DNA from: Henckelia pumila
Lineage: Eukaryota > Streptophyta > Magnoliopsida > Lamiales > Gesneriaceae
Direction of reading: 5' to 3'
Assembly: GCF_033568475.1 (NCBI RefSeq)
Contig: NC_133123.1
Location: 136,980,242-137,044,241 of the forward strand
DNA length: 64,000 nt
Positions 23,390 to 33,480 of this stretch are shown in pieces. Made by a program: the position numbers and the translations under genes. Positions within the stretch are counted from its first letter, which is position 1. Each line of letters starts with the position of its first letter. Below the pieces are notes generated by a model. It searched no databases. It saw only the letters and a program-made list of their open reading frames with translations, and was not told the DNA's origin.

Positions 23390-25509
23390 TCAGCACGTCC
23401 ACGAGGAAGATCGCTTTATTAAGGGCTTCATTTGCTTGTCTTCTTCAAGAGAAATCATTCCCAAGTGTGAAGGATCCTCCAGCATCATTTTTGCCACAAG
23501 ATATCCAGCAATTGACCATGTTTGGAATTTTCTAGCTTGTTTACCGATGAATCTTCCTAGTTTTCCATCATAGTATTCAGGCCAGCTGTCCTTCAGCAAA
23601 CGGCTCTCTGCGAGATCAATTGCTCGTCTTGCGATTTGTGGGCGTCCAACTTTAATGCACGCAGCTGTTAGAAGCCATAGAAGCACTGCTCTCCGAAGCA
23701 AAAAATGCAGTAAGAAAAAGCATCAACTAAAGGTTGCAAAAGTTCTCAAAAATTAATGACTAATGAGAGCGAATAAAGAGAGTATGGTAAAAGAACCTGG
23801 CCAAGATCCTCCGTTATGATAACTCCATCTCGTATTCTTTGGATCACAGCCAGTTACGATTCGCCACTCGTGATTTTCGATTGCTGGATAAGAAATTTTT
23901 AGAGGCATTTCGCCGACCAGCTCCTCCCACCTTTCTTCTATAAGGTCCATAATAGCAGAAGCTTGCTCGGGAGTGGCAAGGGACGATAATATGGCAACAC
24001 AATTTCCTAAAGCAAACCATCTAAAATCCATTCTTGCAGGACTCACGTTGCCAATAAAATAACCACCGCGTGTTGGCATAAAATCGAACACCCACTCAGG
24101 GATTGAATCTGGAATAACATTAAACTTATTTACAGCAGTGTGGGAGTATTCTTCGGTTTTGTAGCGATATATGTCATTCAATTGTTGAAAATCAAGCCAA
24201 AAGTAACTTCTCATATGGTAGCTCAAGGCATGCAAGCGCTTCACTATTCTTTCAATGAACTCTTTGCCTTCTGCATCGGGCTTCAACATTGCCAAAGCAC
24301 ATCTCAGTGCCATAAAAAAGAGTGCTTGAATCTCTATGGGGTATCCATATATTCCCTGATGAATGAAATATGGCATAAGAATACAAGTTTTTTAGCACAA
24401 GTAGCAACAAGTGTTGATCACTAACTTCAGTTCTATGTTGATACATACAATATATTTGAATCCCAAACTGGTTTTTCTTGATTCTTAAAAAAAGACACTG
24501 GATAAAATTGTCAAGGTAAGGGTATTAAGGTATCTCACCATTCTACGATCAATCATTGAGCATCCATCAGCGCATAGCAAAGTTGGAAATGTGTCAAATC
24601 CTTCTGAAAGACACAAGCCCATAATAAGTCTCAGTCCCCTTTGGCACTCTGGTGTTTCGGCCAGAGATAGGTCTCCAGTCGATTTTGTATATGCACGAAG
24701 AAGAATTATCCACCAGAAACCAGAATCCACTGGTGCCACTCTTCCAATCGCGCTCTCACCAAAATCTGCTACTATTGTATCTGTCTTCCGGACGGGGTCA
24801 TGAAGAACTTTGAAACTGGCAGGCATAACACCCTCACCAAGCTTGAATCTATCTACTTTCTTTTCCCACCCTTGAAGTTGAAGTGTCTTCAACAGGAAAT
24901 TCTTAACTACATCCGGCTCACCATTCATTAAAAAGGCCAGTGCACTCGGTACAAAATCTCGAACAAAAACCTGCAGTGCACAGATTGACCGGAAAAAAAA
25001 TATAAATATAAATATTGTTCACCTCCCCATGTAATATCGGAGTTATCCAAATCCGGATACCCACAAAATTTTAATATAATTTCTACCTGGTCATAATTTA
25101 AAACCTCCTCAGAAGCATGATCATAAGCAGCAATTGTGCCAACTGGTTGACCCCGGAAGGAGACCAATGACCGGCGGAGGGCTTCCCAAGCATCAGCAAC
25201 TATTGGATGTGGCTCGAATGAATTCCGAGTGGATGAAGCAGGGGTGTTCAGTCCTGATCGTCCCGGTGAATGTACATGATCGTAATGCTCTAAACCTCTC
25301 GTCAAACCAATAGATAACTCGCTCAAAGACCTTTCATCAAAAGATCTCTGTCTCTCTATGTTTAACCTGGGCTTATCAAGCAGCTTCGAGAGATCATAGT
25401 CATTGAAATCAGGGATTGAGCAATATGAACTCACTTTTTTAAGTCCAGTTTCTTTAGTACCATCCATGCCACCATTCATTCCATCCACGATATGCTTCAC
25501 TTTGTCCAT
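23390..25509 (-). CDS. CINV: Cytosolic alkaline/neutral invertase (GH100, CINV beta clade)
   Basis: Four exons: complement(join(23390..23685,23797..24355,24539..24970,25087..25509)), 569 aa; all GT-AG and in phase. It hydrolyses sucrose to glucose and fructose at neutral pH. There is no signal or transit peptide; the N-terminus holds the clade-typical RQRSFDERS and a Ser-rich segment (possible 14-3-3/phosphorylation region as known for AtCINV1). The (alpha/alpha)6 barrel follows, with [31 protein letters not shown] and [14 protein letters not shown]. Later motifs are [52 protein letters not shown] and [15 protein letters not shown]. Length matches AtCINV1/2 (551-571 aa). The exon 3/4 join splits the GGSWP-V codon (G|TG). 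No disruption seen. Confidence 0.96.
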
Positions 25510-25511
25510 AA

Positions 25512-26840
25512 TCTCTCTCGTTTAAACCTGAGTATCCTCTACAACAAGAAGTAACATTTCCTCTTAGACCTTCATATATATACAGAGCACACAAGGGATA
25601 TCAGAAGAAGATGGAGAAAAATAGTTGAAAATGTCATGTCTTGATCACATCTTTTTTCCGTCTTGATAATGCACTATGCAGAAAGAGAAGTCGAGAGACT
25701 TATAAAGATTGTAGATATCTAGATTAAACAGAGATCTGATCATTTGATATCGCATATCTAGATGTAACACCCAAAAAAATGGGTGAATTTAAAAGCAAGA
25801 CAAAAGGAAAATTTTCGAAACCCAATACTAAATTAGGATGCAAGAAACTATAGAATCATCAACAAGAAAAGCAACCGTTCCCAAAATAATCAACCTCCGA
25901 ACCTAGCATAGCTAAACAAGGAGATGTAAAATCCTACAAACCACCAAATTCATTCAAAGTCATAGTATTCCAAACTAAAGTAAATGAAAAAAAAAAAAAG
26001 GAGCAACGGAAAATCGGAAGTAGATAAAGTTTGAATCTTTTGATAGCAGGTAAAACATAAACAATCACCTTCATAGATATACAGAGCACACAAGGGATAT
26101 CAGAAGAAGATGGAGAAAAATAGTTGAAAATGCCGTGTCTTGGTCACATTTTTTTTCCGTCTTGATAATGCATTATGCAGAAAGAGAAGTCGAGTGACTT
26201 ATAAAGATTGTAGATATCTATATTAAACAGAGATCTGATTATTTAAATTTCGCATATCTAGATGTAACACCCAAAAAAATGGGTGAATTTAAAAGCAAGC
26301 CAAAAGGAAAAAATTCGAAACCCAATACTAGATTAGGATGCAAGAAACTATAGAATGTGATTCATCAACAAGAAAAGCAACCGTTCCCAGAATAATCAAC
26401 CTCCGAAGCTAGCATATCTAAACAAGGAGATGTAAAATCCTACCAACCACCAAATTCATTCAAAGTCATAGTATTCCAAACTAAAGTAAATGAGAAAAAA
26501 AAAAGGAGCAACGGAAAATCGGAAGTAGATAAAGTTTGAATCTTTTGATAGCAGGAAAAACATAAACAATCTGCATTACACCCATCCGTAAAACACAGAA
26601 CTTGGTAAAATACCAAAACACAAAACCACAACTTACAGATGATTATAGGTTGACTAAAAGCACAGAGATTTATAAGATTCTCTGAAAAATAATAGACAAA
26701 CTTCCAGAACAAACACAGATCTAAACCCATTCGTTCACACACGTACATTCAAGAAACACACAGTACATAAGTAGACACACACACACACCCAGAGCTTCAA
26801 GAAATATGGATACGTGGAACGGAGATAGAGAATTTACCTG
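25512..26840 (-). other. Invertase 5' UTR with probable leader intron
   Basis: On the gene strand, GAGCAG/GTAAATTC near 26838 is a good splice donor, and TTGTTGTAG or ACTCAG near 25530-25545 are acceptors just before the start codon. This implies an intron of about 1.3 kb in the 5' UTR. It contains the 500-bp duplication. Inferred from splice signals only. Confidence 0.5.
25569..26571. repeat. Tandem duplication of about 500 bp in the invertase leader
   Basis: Copy 1 is 25569-26067 and copy 2 is 26068-26571, head to tail, both opening CCTTCATA(T/G)ATATACAGAGC. The copies differ by scattered substitutions and small indels (copy 2 has 5 extra bases near 26357). The junction is direct with no intervening sequence. 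Confidence 0.9.
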
Positions 26841-26951
26841 CTCAGCGGCGGCCGGTGGGATTGCCGGAGGAGCAAACAAGAGAGATAACAGAGGGCGAAA
26901 ATGGAGGAGAGAGGAAAAAGGTTCCATGGTGAGTGGAAGCAGATACTTATA
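26841..26951 (-). promoter_or_regulatory. Putative invertase core promoter and first leader exon
   Basis: On the gene strand a TATA box TATAAGTA lies at 26951-26944, placing the transcription start near 26920. A short upstream ATG (26927-26925, MEPFSS...) opens a frame that runs to the predicted splice donor and would stop soon after splicing. Promoter use is inferred. Confidence 0.4.
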
Positions 26952-27000
26952 GACCACTGAAGAAAGAGGAAAAAATATTATTGTGTAATAAAGTTATGTT

Positions 27001-27274
27001 TGTTGTGAAAAAGTAAAAATTTATGGTAAAAAGTAAAAATTTTAAAATTTAAAATATATCAAACTTTACACTTTATAATATTTTTTTCTCAACTCAATTG
27101 TATTTTTCATCACAAATGAAGACCTATTTATAGATACACATTTGAGATTAGTCCAAAAATAAATACATCATCATCTACATCATCACACACTAATTTTTCA
27201 CATTTTACAACTCAATATTCAACATTCAACATTCAATATTCAACATAATATTAATAATAATATATTTTTCAACA
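27001..27274 (-). repeat. Copia 3' LTR
   Basis: 274 bp. On the minus strand a TATA box TATAAATA lies at 27132-27125. The polypurine tract CACAAGGGGGAG lies just inside the element at about 27286-27275. This LTR abuts the invertase promoter and is in the same transcriptional direction. Confidence 0.95.
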
Positions 27275-27417
27275 CTCCCCCTTGTGATGATGATCGTGAT
27301 ATGATGACTGTCTTCATTACGTGTTTTATACTGCATCGTTAAAAACCTTACTAGAAAAAACTCAGTGGGATAAAAACCATAGTAAGAAAAAAAGAGTGCA
27401 GCCACGTAAACTCCCCC

Positions 27418-27767
27418 TCATGTTAACATGAGTGATTCTTCACAAATTTCGCAGATTGCGCATCCCAATGTTGTATATATGCTTTCTGAATATCGTCGTG
27501 GGAAGTGCCTTTGTGAAGAGATCTGATGAGTTCTCACTTGATTGAATATAACATATATCAATATCTTTATTCTTCTCAAGCTCTTGAGTGTAGGCAAAGA
27601 ACTTTGGGGTATATGTTTTGTTCTGTCACTTTTGATGTATCCTTCTTTCATTTGAGCAATACATGCAGCATTGTCTTCATACAACGTCATAGGCTTCTTG
27701 TCTACTGATAATCCACAAGAATTTTGGATATGTTGTGTCATTGATTTTAGCCAAACACATTCACGGC
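27418..27767 (-). pseudogene. Copia RNase H, 3' portion
   Basis: After the Tekay insertion the frame resumes with SRECVWLKS, then MTLYEDNAACIAQMKEGYIK and SDRTKHI, the C-terminal half of copia RNase H. The reading frame shifts after KHI and the rest is out of frame. It joins the 5' portion ending at 40380. Confidence 0.85.
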
Positions 27768-27772
27768 TTGCT

Positions 27773-29084
27773 TGTAGTATCCCGTAACCAAAATCAGTAA
27801 TTAAAAAATTAATCATAATTACTTGGGCAGAGTTCGAAAGCTCCGAAGGTAAGTTCGGAAGCTCCGAACAGGATCGGAAGCTCCGATGGTATTACGTCAG
27901 GCATGACGTGTGGCAAGATCGGAAGCTCCGATCAGGATCGGAAGCTCCGATCACCCCTATCCGAAGTCAACAAGTGATATTTTGACACGCGGCAGATCAG
28001 GATCTTCGGAAGCTCCGATGGCAGGATCGGACGTTCCGATCGAGGTTCGGACGTTTCGATCGAGGTTCGGCGGCTCCGATCGTTGTCTATAAATAGAAGG
28101 CCGAGAATTCATTTTCAATTGCCAATTCCGGATTTCCTCTCTACTCTAGTCGTATTCGAGTTGTTCTAAGCCTTCCTAGGCTTGACCCGGGAGTTGTCGA
28201 GGCGTTCGATAGTCGTAGCGGAGTTGTGCCAAAGTTCTGGAGGTATCGACATCAAAGGGCTAACGACGGACGAAGATATAACTTTTGCTTCCTATAAATA
28301 TTTAGGAGTATGCAATAGCTTAGTTAAGGCTTTTAGAGCACTTTAATGATAATAGTATCATTTGGCAGTGTAGAGCAGACTATAGGCGTGGACCTAGAGT
28401 TGGTAGAGCTTGTACTGAATTGAGGTACGAAAGTACTGTTCGAGATATCCTGACTGAGTATGCATGTATTACGTGACTGCATGGTTTATATATCATTGAT
28501 TTATGCTGCATTCATTTGCATACTGAGCTATCTCCTTCGAGATGTCTGTTCGTATGGTTTTTCCCTATCCTGTTAGTGGTTGGACTTCCATCGATTTGAG
28601 TCCGGCATATCCACTTGTATTTTGGTATGGGAGCCACCTCCTGAAGCGACGGCACAACGTGCTACATATCAGGGCCCGGTCTGTCTCTGTTATCTGATCT
28701 TTGACCTCGAGTTTGTAGGGAGTTCACTTTGCATGCATGTATACTCATACTCTCGTACTGAGCGTTTTATGTTCACGTCTCGTACTCTGTGTTTCTGGAC
28801 ACCCTATTCCATGGGGCAGGTTTGCGATTGGACGAGGCGGGTGGATCCAAGAGAAGCTAGGCAGTGGTTGGCCAGCTGGAGCTTCGTCTAGGTTTTTATT
28901 TTTGTTGTTTTGGGTCGATACAGCTATTCGATTTGGTTGTATATTATTCGGATAAATTACAGATTCCTTTTATTGGGATTGTATTTGTTTATGGTTTCCG
29001 CAAGATTATTCTGTTATCTGTTTAATTAAGTTTATTGCATGCCTAAGTTCTGTTTAGTAGGTGATCCAGGTAAGGGTCACTACA
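27773..29084 (+). repeat. Tekay LTR-A (5' LTR of outer element)
   Basis: 1312 bp, TG...CA. The U3 part (27836-28080) holds an array of near-palindromes of the form TCGGAAGCTCCGA and an inverted ACGTCA-N4-TGACGT at 27894-27909. The TATA box TATAAATA is at 28088-28095. Confidence 0.92.
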
Positions 29085-29088
29085 TTTA

Positions 29089-29100
29089 TGGTATCAGAGC
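29089..29100 (+). other. Primer binding site, initiator Met tRNA
   Basis: TGGTATCAGAGC, the standard complement of the plant initiator methionine tRNA 3' end, four bases after LTR-A. Identical sites follow LTR-B (32481-32492) and LTR-B' (38428-38439). Confidence 0.9.
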
Positions 29101-29149
29101 ATGCAAAAGTATTCTTGGGATTTAGTCTAATCATGAGGTATTTTTGTAG

Positions 29150-31145
29150 ATGGCAAACTACGATGATGAGAGTAGCCACGGAAGTGGAGGCGGTCGTTGG
29201 GGCGATGCCGACCGAGAGCGTCGTCGAGAACGGCGTCATCGTCATCATGACGACGAGCGTTTCACTGTGCGTCGATTCTTAGCTATGGGTCCTAAGCCCT
29301 TAGTTGGAGGTGAGTCTCCGGAGGATGCGGAGAACTGGTTAGACCGCATGGAGACGACTTTTCAGACTTTCCAATGCACAAGGAGCAGAAGATGGAGACC
29401 CTGGGTTATCTTTTGGATGGACGTGCGCGCAGGTGGTGGAGGTTTACTTCTGCACCTTTTGTTGCGACGAGAGGAGTGGCCACCTGGGCCGAGTTCCGCA
29501 CAGCTTTTCAGAAGCTGTATTTTCCTCCTGCACTCCATCAGTCGAAGGCAGGCGAGCTTCTGAGTCTGCGATAGGGAGCCATGTCTATTGATGAGTATCA
29601 GCAGAAGTTCTTTGATCTGCTATCCTATTTCCCCGAGATTGCTGACAGCTTTGGGATGAAGTATAATCTGTTCCTTCAGGGCCTTAACCCTGAGATCCAT
29701 GACCGTGTGGCGGTTGGCGACGACATGTCCTACGAGGGTTTGGTGAGCCGTTGTCACCAGGCGGAGGACAGCATTCGGCGGAACAGATCTTTCCCTCAGT
29801 CGAGGCCTACTAGTTCTTTGGGTCCCCGTGTCCAATCTTTCAAGAAGTCTGGATCTACTTCTTCTTCCTCTGGCTCTGCTGGTGTTGTCCGTTTCGGTAA
29901 GAAAGATAAGTGTGATCACTGTGGGAAGAACCATCCATCCGACAAGTGCCGTAGAGCTTCTGTAGCTTGTTTCCATTGTGGAGAGACTGGTCATATCCGG
30001 AGGGATTGTCTACTATCTGGGGGAGGCGGTTCTGGTTCTGGTTCTCATGCCACCGTACAGCAGAGGTCGCAGGGACAGCCTGCTGGGAGTTCTCATTTGA
30101 GGCCACGAGCTTCTGGCCAGGTATTTTCTCGGAGACATGATCAGGCAGTGGAGGAGAATGAAAAAGTCATCGCAGGTACATTTCTGCTTTATGGTATACC
30201 TGATCTTGTACTTATTGACACTGGTGCATCTCATTCCTTCATTTCTGCACGTTTTGTTAAGAGGCATAAGTTACCATGCATTGCACTAGACGTAGTGATG
30301 TCTGTTTCTACTTCGACGGACCAATCTGCTTTGGCTAAGCGTCTAGTAATGGGTTGCCCTTTAGAGTTCGAAGGGAACATTTTGTTAGCAAATCTCATGG
30401 TCCTGGCTTTCTATGTTTGTCTGGTAGGCTTGTGATTCCGCAGGATGAAGAGTTGCGAGAGGAAATTTTGTCTCAGGCACATCGCACTAAGTTGAGTATT
30501 CATCCTGGGAGAAACAAGATGTACAAGGATCTACGTACTCGTTTCTGGTGGAAGGGATTGAAACGCAGTGTTTATCAGTTTGTTTCAAGATGTTTGGTGT
30601 GTCAACAGGTCAAGGCAGAGCACCGAAGACCTGAAGGATTGCTTCAGAGTCTGCCTATTCCTGAATGGAAATGAGAGTTTATCACGATGGACTTTGTGAC
30701 CTATTTGCCGCTATCCCCGAGGAACTGTGATGCTATCTGGGTTGTGGTGGACCGACTCACCAAGTTAGCGCATTTCATTGCCTATAGCCGTGAGTACAAT
30801 GTGGATCGTATGGCTCGGTTGTACATTCAGGAGATCGTTCGACTTCATGGAGTGCCGCTGAGCATTGTCAGCGATCGAGACCCCAGGTTTACTTCTAGAT
30901 TCTGGGGGAGTGTTCAGCGTGCGATGGGTACTACTCTCAGTTTGAGTACTGCCTATCATCCGGAGACTGATGGTCAGTCAGAGCGCACTATCCATGCTTT
31001 GGAGGATATGCTTAGAGCGTGCGTCATGGATTTTGGTTTAGCCTTGCAGGATCATTTGCCGTTGATCGAGTTCGCGTACAACAACAGCTATCATACTAGT
31101 ATTGGGATGGCACATTTTGAGGCGTTGTACGGGCGATGTTGTCGT
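29150..31145 (+). pseudogene. Tekay gag-pol of outer element, heavily deleted
   Basis: Gag opens MANYDDESSHGS. A 1-nt loss near 29380 shifts the frame compared with the copy at 32542, and a TAG lies at 29572-29574. The CCHC knuckle CFHCGETGHIRRDC and protease [10 protein letters not shown] are intact. Then about 1.83 kb encoding most of RT and RNase H is missing: the sequence jumps near 30410 from MVLA in the protease-RT linker to GFLCFSGRL before the integrase. A TGA at 30672-30674 interrupts integrase, which has its HHCC and DDE region up to LYGRC. The frame is cut at 31145 by LTR-B. Confidence 0.9.
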
Positions 31146-32476
31146 TGTAGTAGCCCGTAACCAAAATCTGTAACTAAGGAATTAATCATAATTACTTGGG
31201 TAGAGTTCGAAAGCTCCAAAGGTGAGTTCGGAAGCTCCGATCAGGATCGGACGTTCCGAACAGGATCGGAAGCTCCGATCGATATTACGTCAGGCATGAC
31301 GTGTGGCAAGATCGGAAGTTCCGATCAGGACCGGAAGCTCCGATCACCCCTATCCGGAGTCAACAAGTGATATTTTGACACGTGGTAGATCAGGATCTTC
31401 GGAAGCTCCGATGGCAGGATCGGACGTTCCGATCGAGGTTCGGACGTTCCGATCAAGGATCGGAAGTTCCGATCGTTGTCTATAAATAGAAGGTCGAGGC
31501 TTCACTCTCATTTGCCAATTCCGAGTTATCCTTTCCATTCTAGTCCTTTTGGAGCTGTTCTAGTCTTCTTAGGCTTGGTTCGGAGGTCGGCGAGGCGTTC
31601 GATAGTCGTAGCGGAGTTGTGCCCAAGTTCTGGAGTCATCGACATCAAAGGGCTAACGACGGACGAAGGTATAGCTTTTGCTTCCTATAAATATTTAGGA
31701 GTACACAATAGCTTAATTAAGGTTTTTAGAGCACTTTAATGATAGTAGTATCATTTGGCAGTGTAGAGCAGACTATAGGCGTGGACCTAGAGTTGGTAGA
31801 GCTTGCTCTGTTTTGAGGTACGAAAGTACTGTTCGAGATATCCTGACTGAGTATGCATGTATTATGTGACTGCATGATTTATATGCCATGATATTATGCT
31901 GCATTCAATTGCATCTTGCTGTATCTCTTTCGAGATGTCTGTTAGTAGGGTTGTACCCTATCCTGTTAGTGGATGGACTTCCATCGATTTGGGTCCGGCG
32001 TATCCACGGTTATCTCGGTATGGGAGCCACCTCCTGAAGCGACGGCATAGCGTGCTACATACCAGGGCCCGGTCTGTCTCTGTTATCTGATCCTTGACCT
32101 CGAGTCTATAGGGAGTTCACTTTGCATGCATGTATACTCATACTCTCGTACTGAGCGTTTTATGCTCACGTCTCGTACTCTGTGTTTCTGGACACCCTAT
32201 TCCATGGGGTAGGTTTGCGATTGGATGAGGAGGGTGGATCCAGGAGGGGCTAGTCAGTGGTTGGTCAGCTGGAGCTTCGTCTAGGTTTTATTACTGTTGT
32301 TTGGGTTTATACAGCTATTCGATTTGGTTGTATATTATTGGATAAATTACAGATTTTTTCACTTGGGATTGTATATTGTTTATGGTTTCCGCAGTTTTAT
32401 TCTGATATCTGTTTAAATTAAGTTAATTGAATGCATAAGTTCTGTTTAGTAGGTGATCTGGGTAAGGGTCACTACA
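31146..32476 (+). repeat. Tekay LTR-B (5' LTR of element B)
   Basis: 1331 bp. Palindrome array at about 31206-31475, ACGTCA-N4-TGACGT at 31287-31302, TATA box TATAAATA at 31481-31488. Confidence 0.93.
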
Positions 32477-32541
32477 TTTATGGTATCAGAGCATGCAAAA
32501 GAATTCTTGGGATTTAGTCTCATCATGAGGTATTTTTGTAG

Positions 32542-33480
32542 ATGGCAAATCGTGACGACCGGAGTTCTCATGGCAGTGTTGGTGGGCGTTGGGGTGATGC
32601 CGACCGGGAGCCTCATCGAGAACGACGTCATCGTCATCATGACGACGAGCGTTTCACTGTGCGCCGATTCTTAGCTATGGGTCCTAAGCCTTTAGTTGGA
32701 GGTGAGTCTCCGGAGGATGCGGAGAACTGGTTAGACCGCATGGAGACGACTTTTCAGACTTTCCAATGCACCGAGGAGCAGAAGGTGGAGACCCTTGGCT
32801 ATCTTCTGGATGGGCGTGCGCGCAGATGGTGGAGGTTTACTTCTGCACCTTTTGTTGCGGCGAGAGGAGTGGCCACCTGGGCCGAATTCCGCACAGCTTT
32901 CCAAAAGCGGTATTTTCCTCCTGCACTCCGTCAGTCGAAGGCAGGCGAGCTACTGAGTCTACGACAAGGAGCCATGTCTATCGATGAGTATCAGCAGAGG
33001 TTCTTTGATCTGCTATCCTATTGCCCCGAGATTGCTGATAGCTCAGAGATGAAGTATAATATTTTCCTTCAGGGCCTTAACCCTGAAATCCATGACCGTG
33101 TGGCGGTTGGCGACGACATGTCCTACGAGGGTTTGGTGAGCCGTTGTCACCAGGAGGAGGACAGCATTCGGCGGAACAGGTCTTTCCCTCAGTCGAGGCC
33201 TGCTAGTTCTTTGGGTCCCCGTGCCCAAACTTTCAAGAAGTCTAGATCTTCTTCTTCCTCTGGTTCTGGAGGTATTGTCCGTTACGGTAAGAAGGACAAG
33301 TATGATCACTGTGGGAAGAACCATCCATCCGACAAGTGCCGTAGAGCTTCTGGAGCTTGTTTCCGTTGTGGAGAGACTGGTCATATCCGGAGGAATTGTC
33401 CACTGTCTGGGGGAGGCGGTTCTGGATCTGGTTCAGGATCGGGTTCTCAGGCCACCGTACAGCAGAGGTCGCAGGGATAG
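32542..33480 (+). pseudogene. Tekay gag of element B
   Basis: The frame of 312 codons covers the retrotransposon gag domain (ENWLDRMETTFQTF, WWRFTSAPF, FRTAFQKRYFPPALRQSKAG) and a CCHC knuckle CFRCGETGHIRRNC. It ends at a TAG (33478-33480) where the outer copy reads CAG, so the stop is a C-to-T nonsense change within what was a single gag-pol frame; pol continues in the same frame. Confidence 0.9.

Noticed and set aside
27910-28092. Short frames in each Tekay LTR (also 31303, 37251)
   Set aside because: They arise from the repeated TCGGAAGCTCCGA units and sit upstream of the LTR TATA box.
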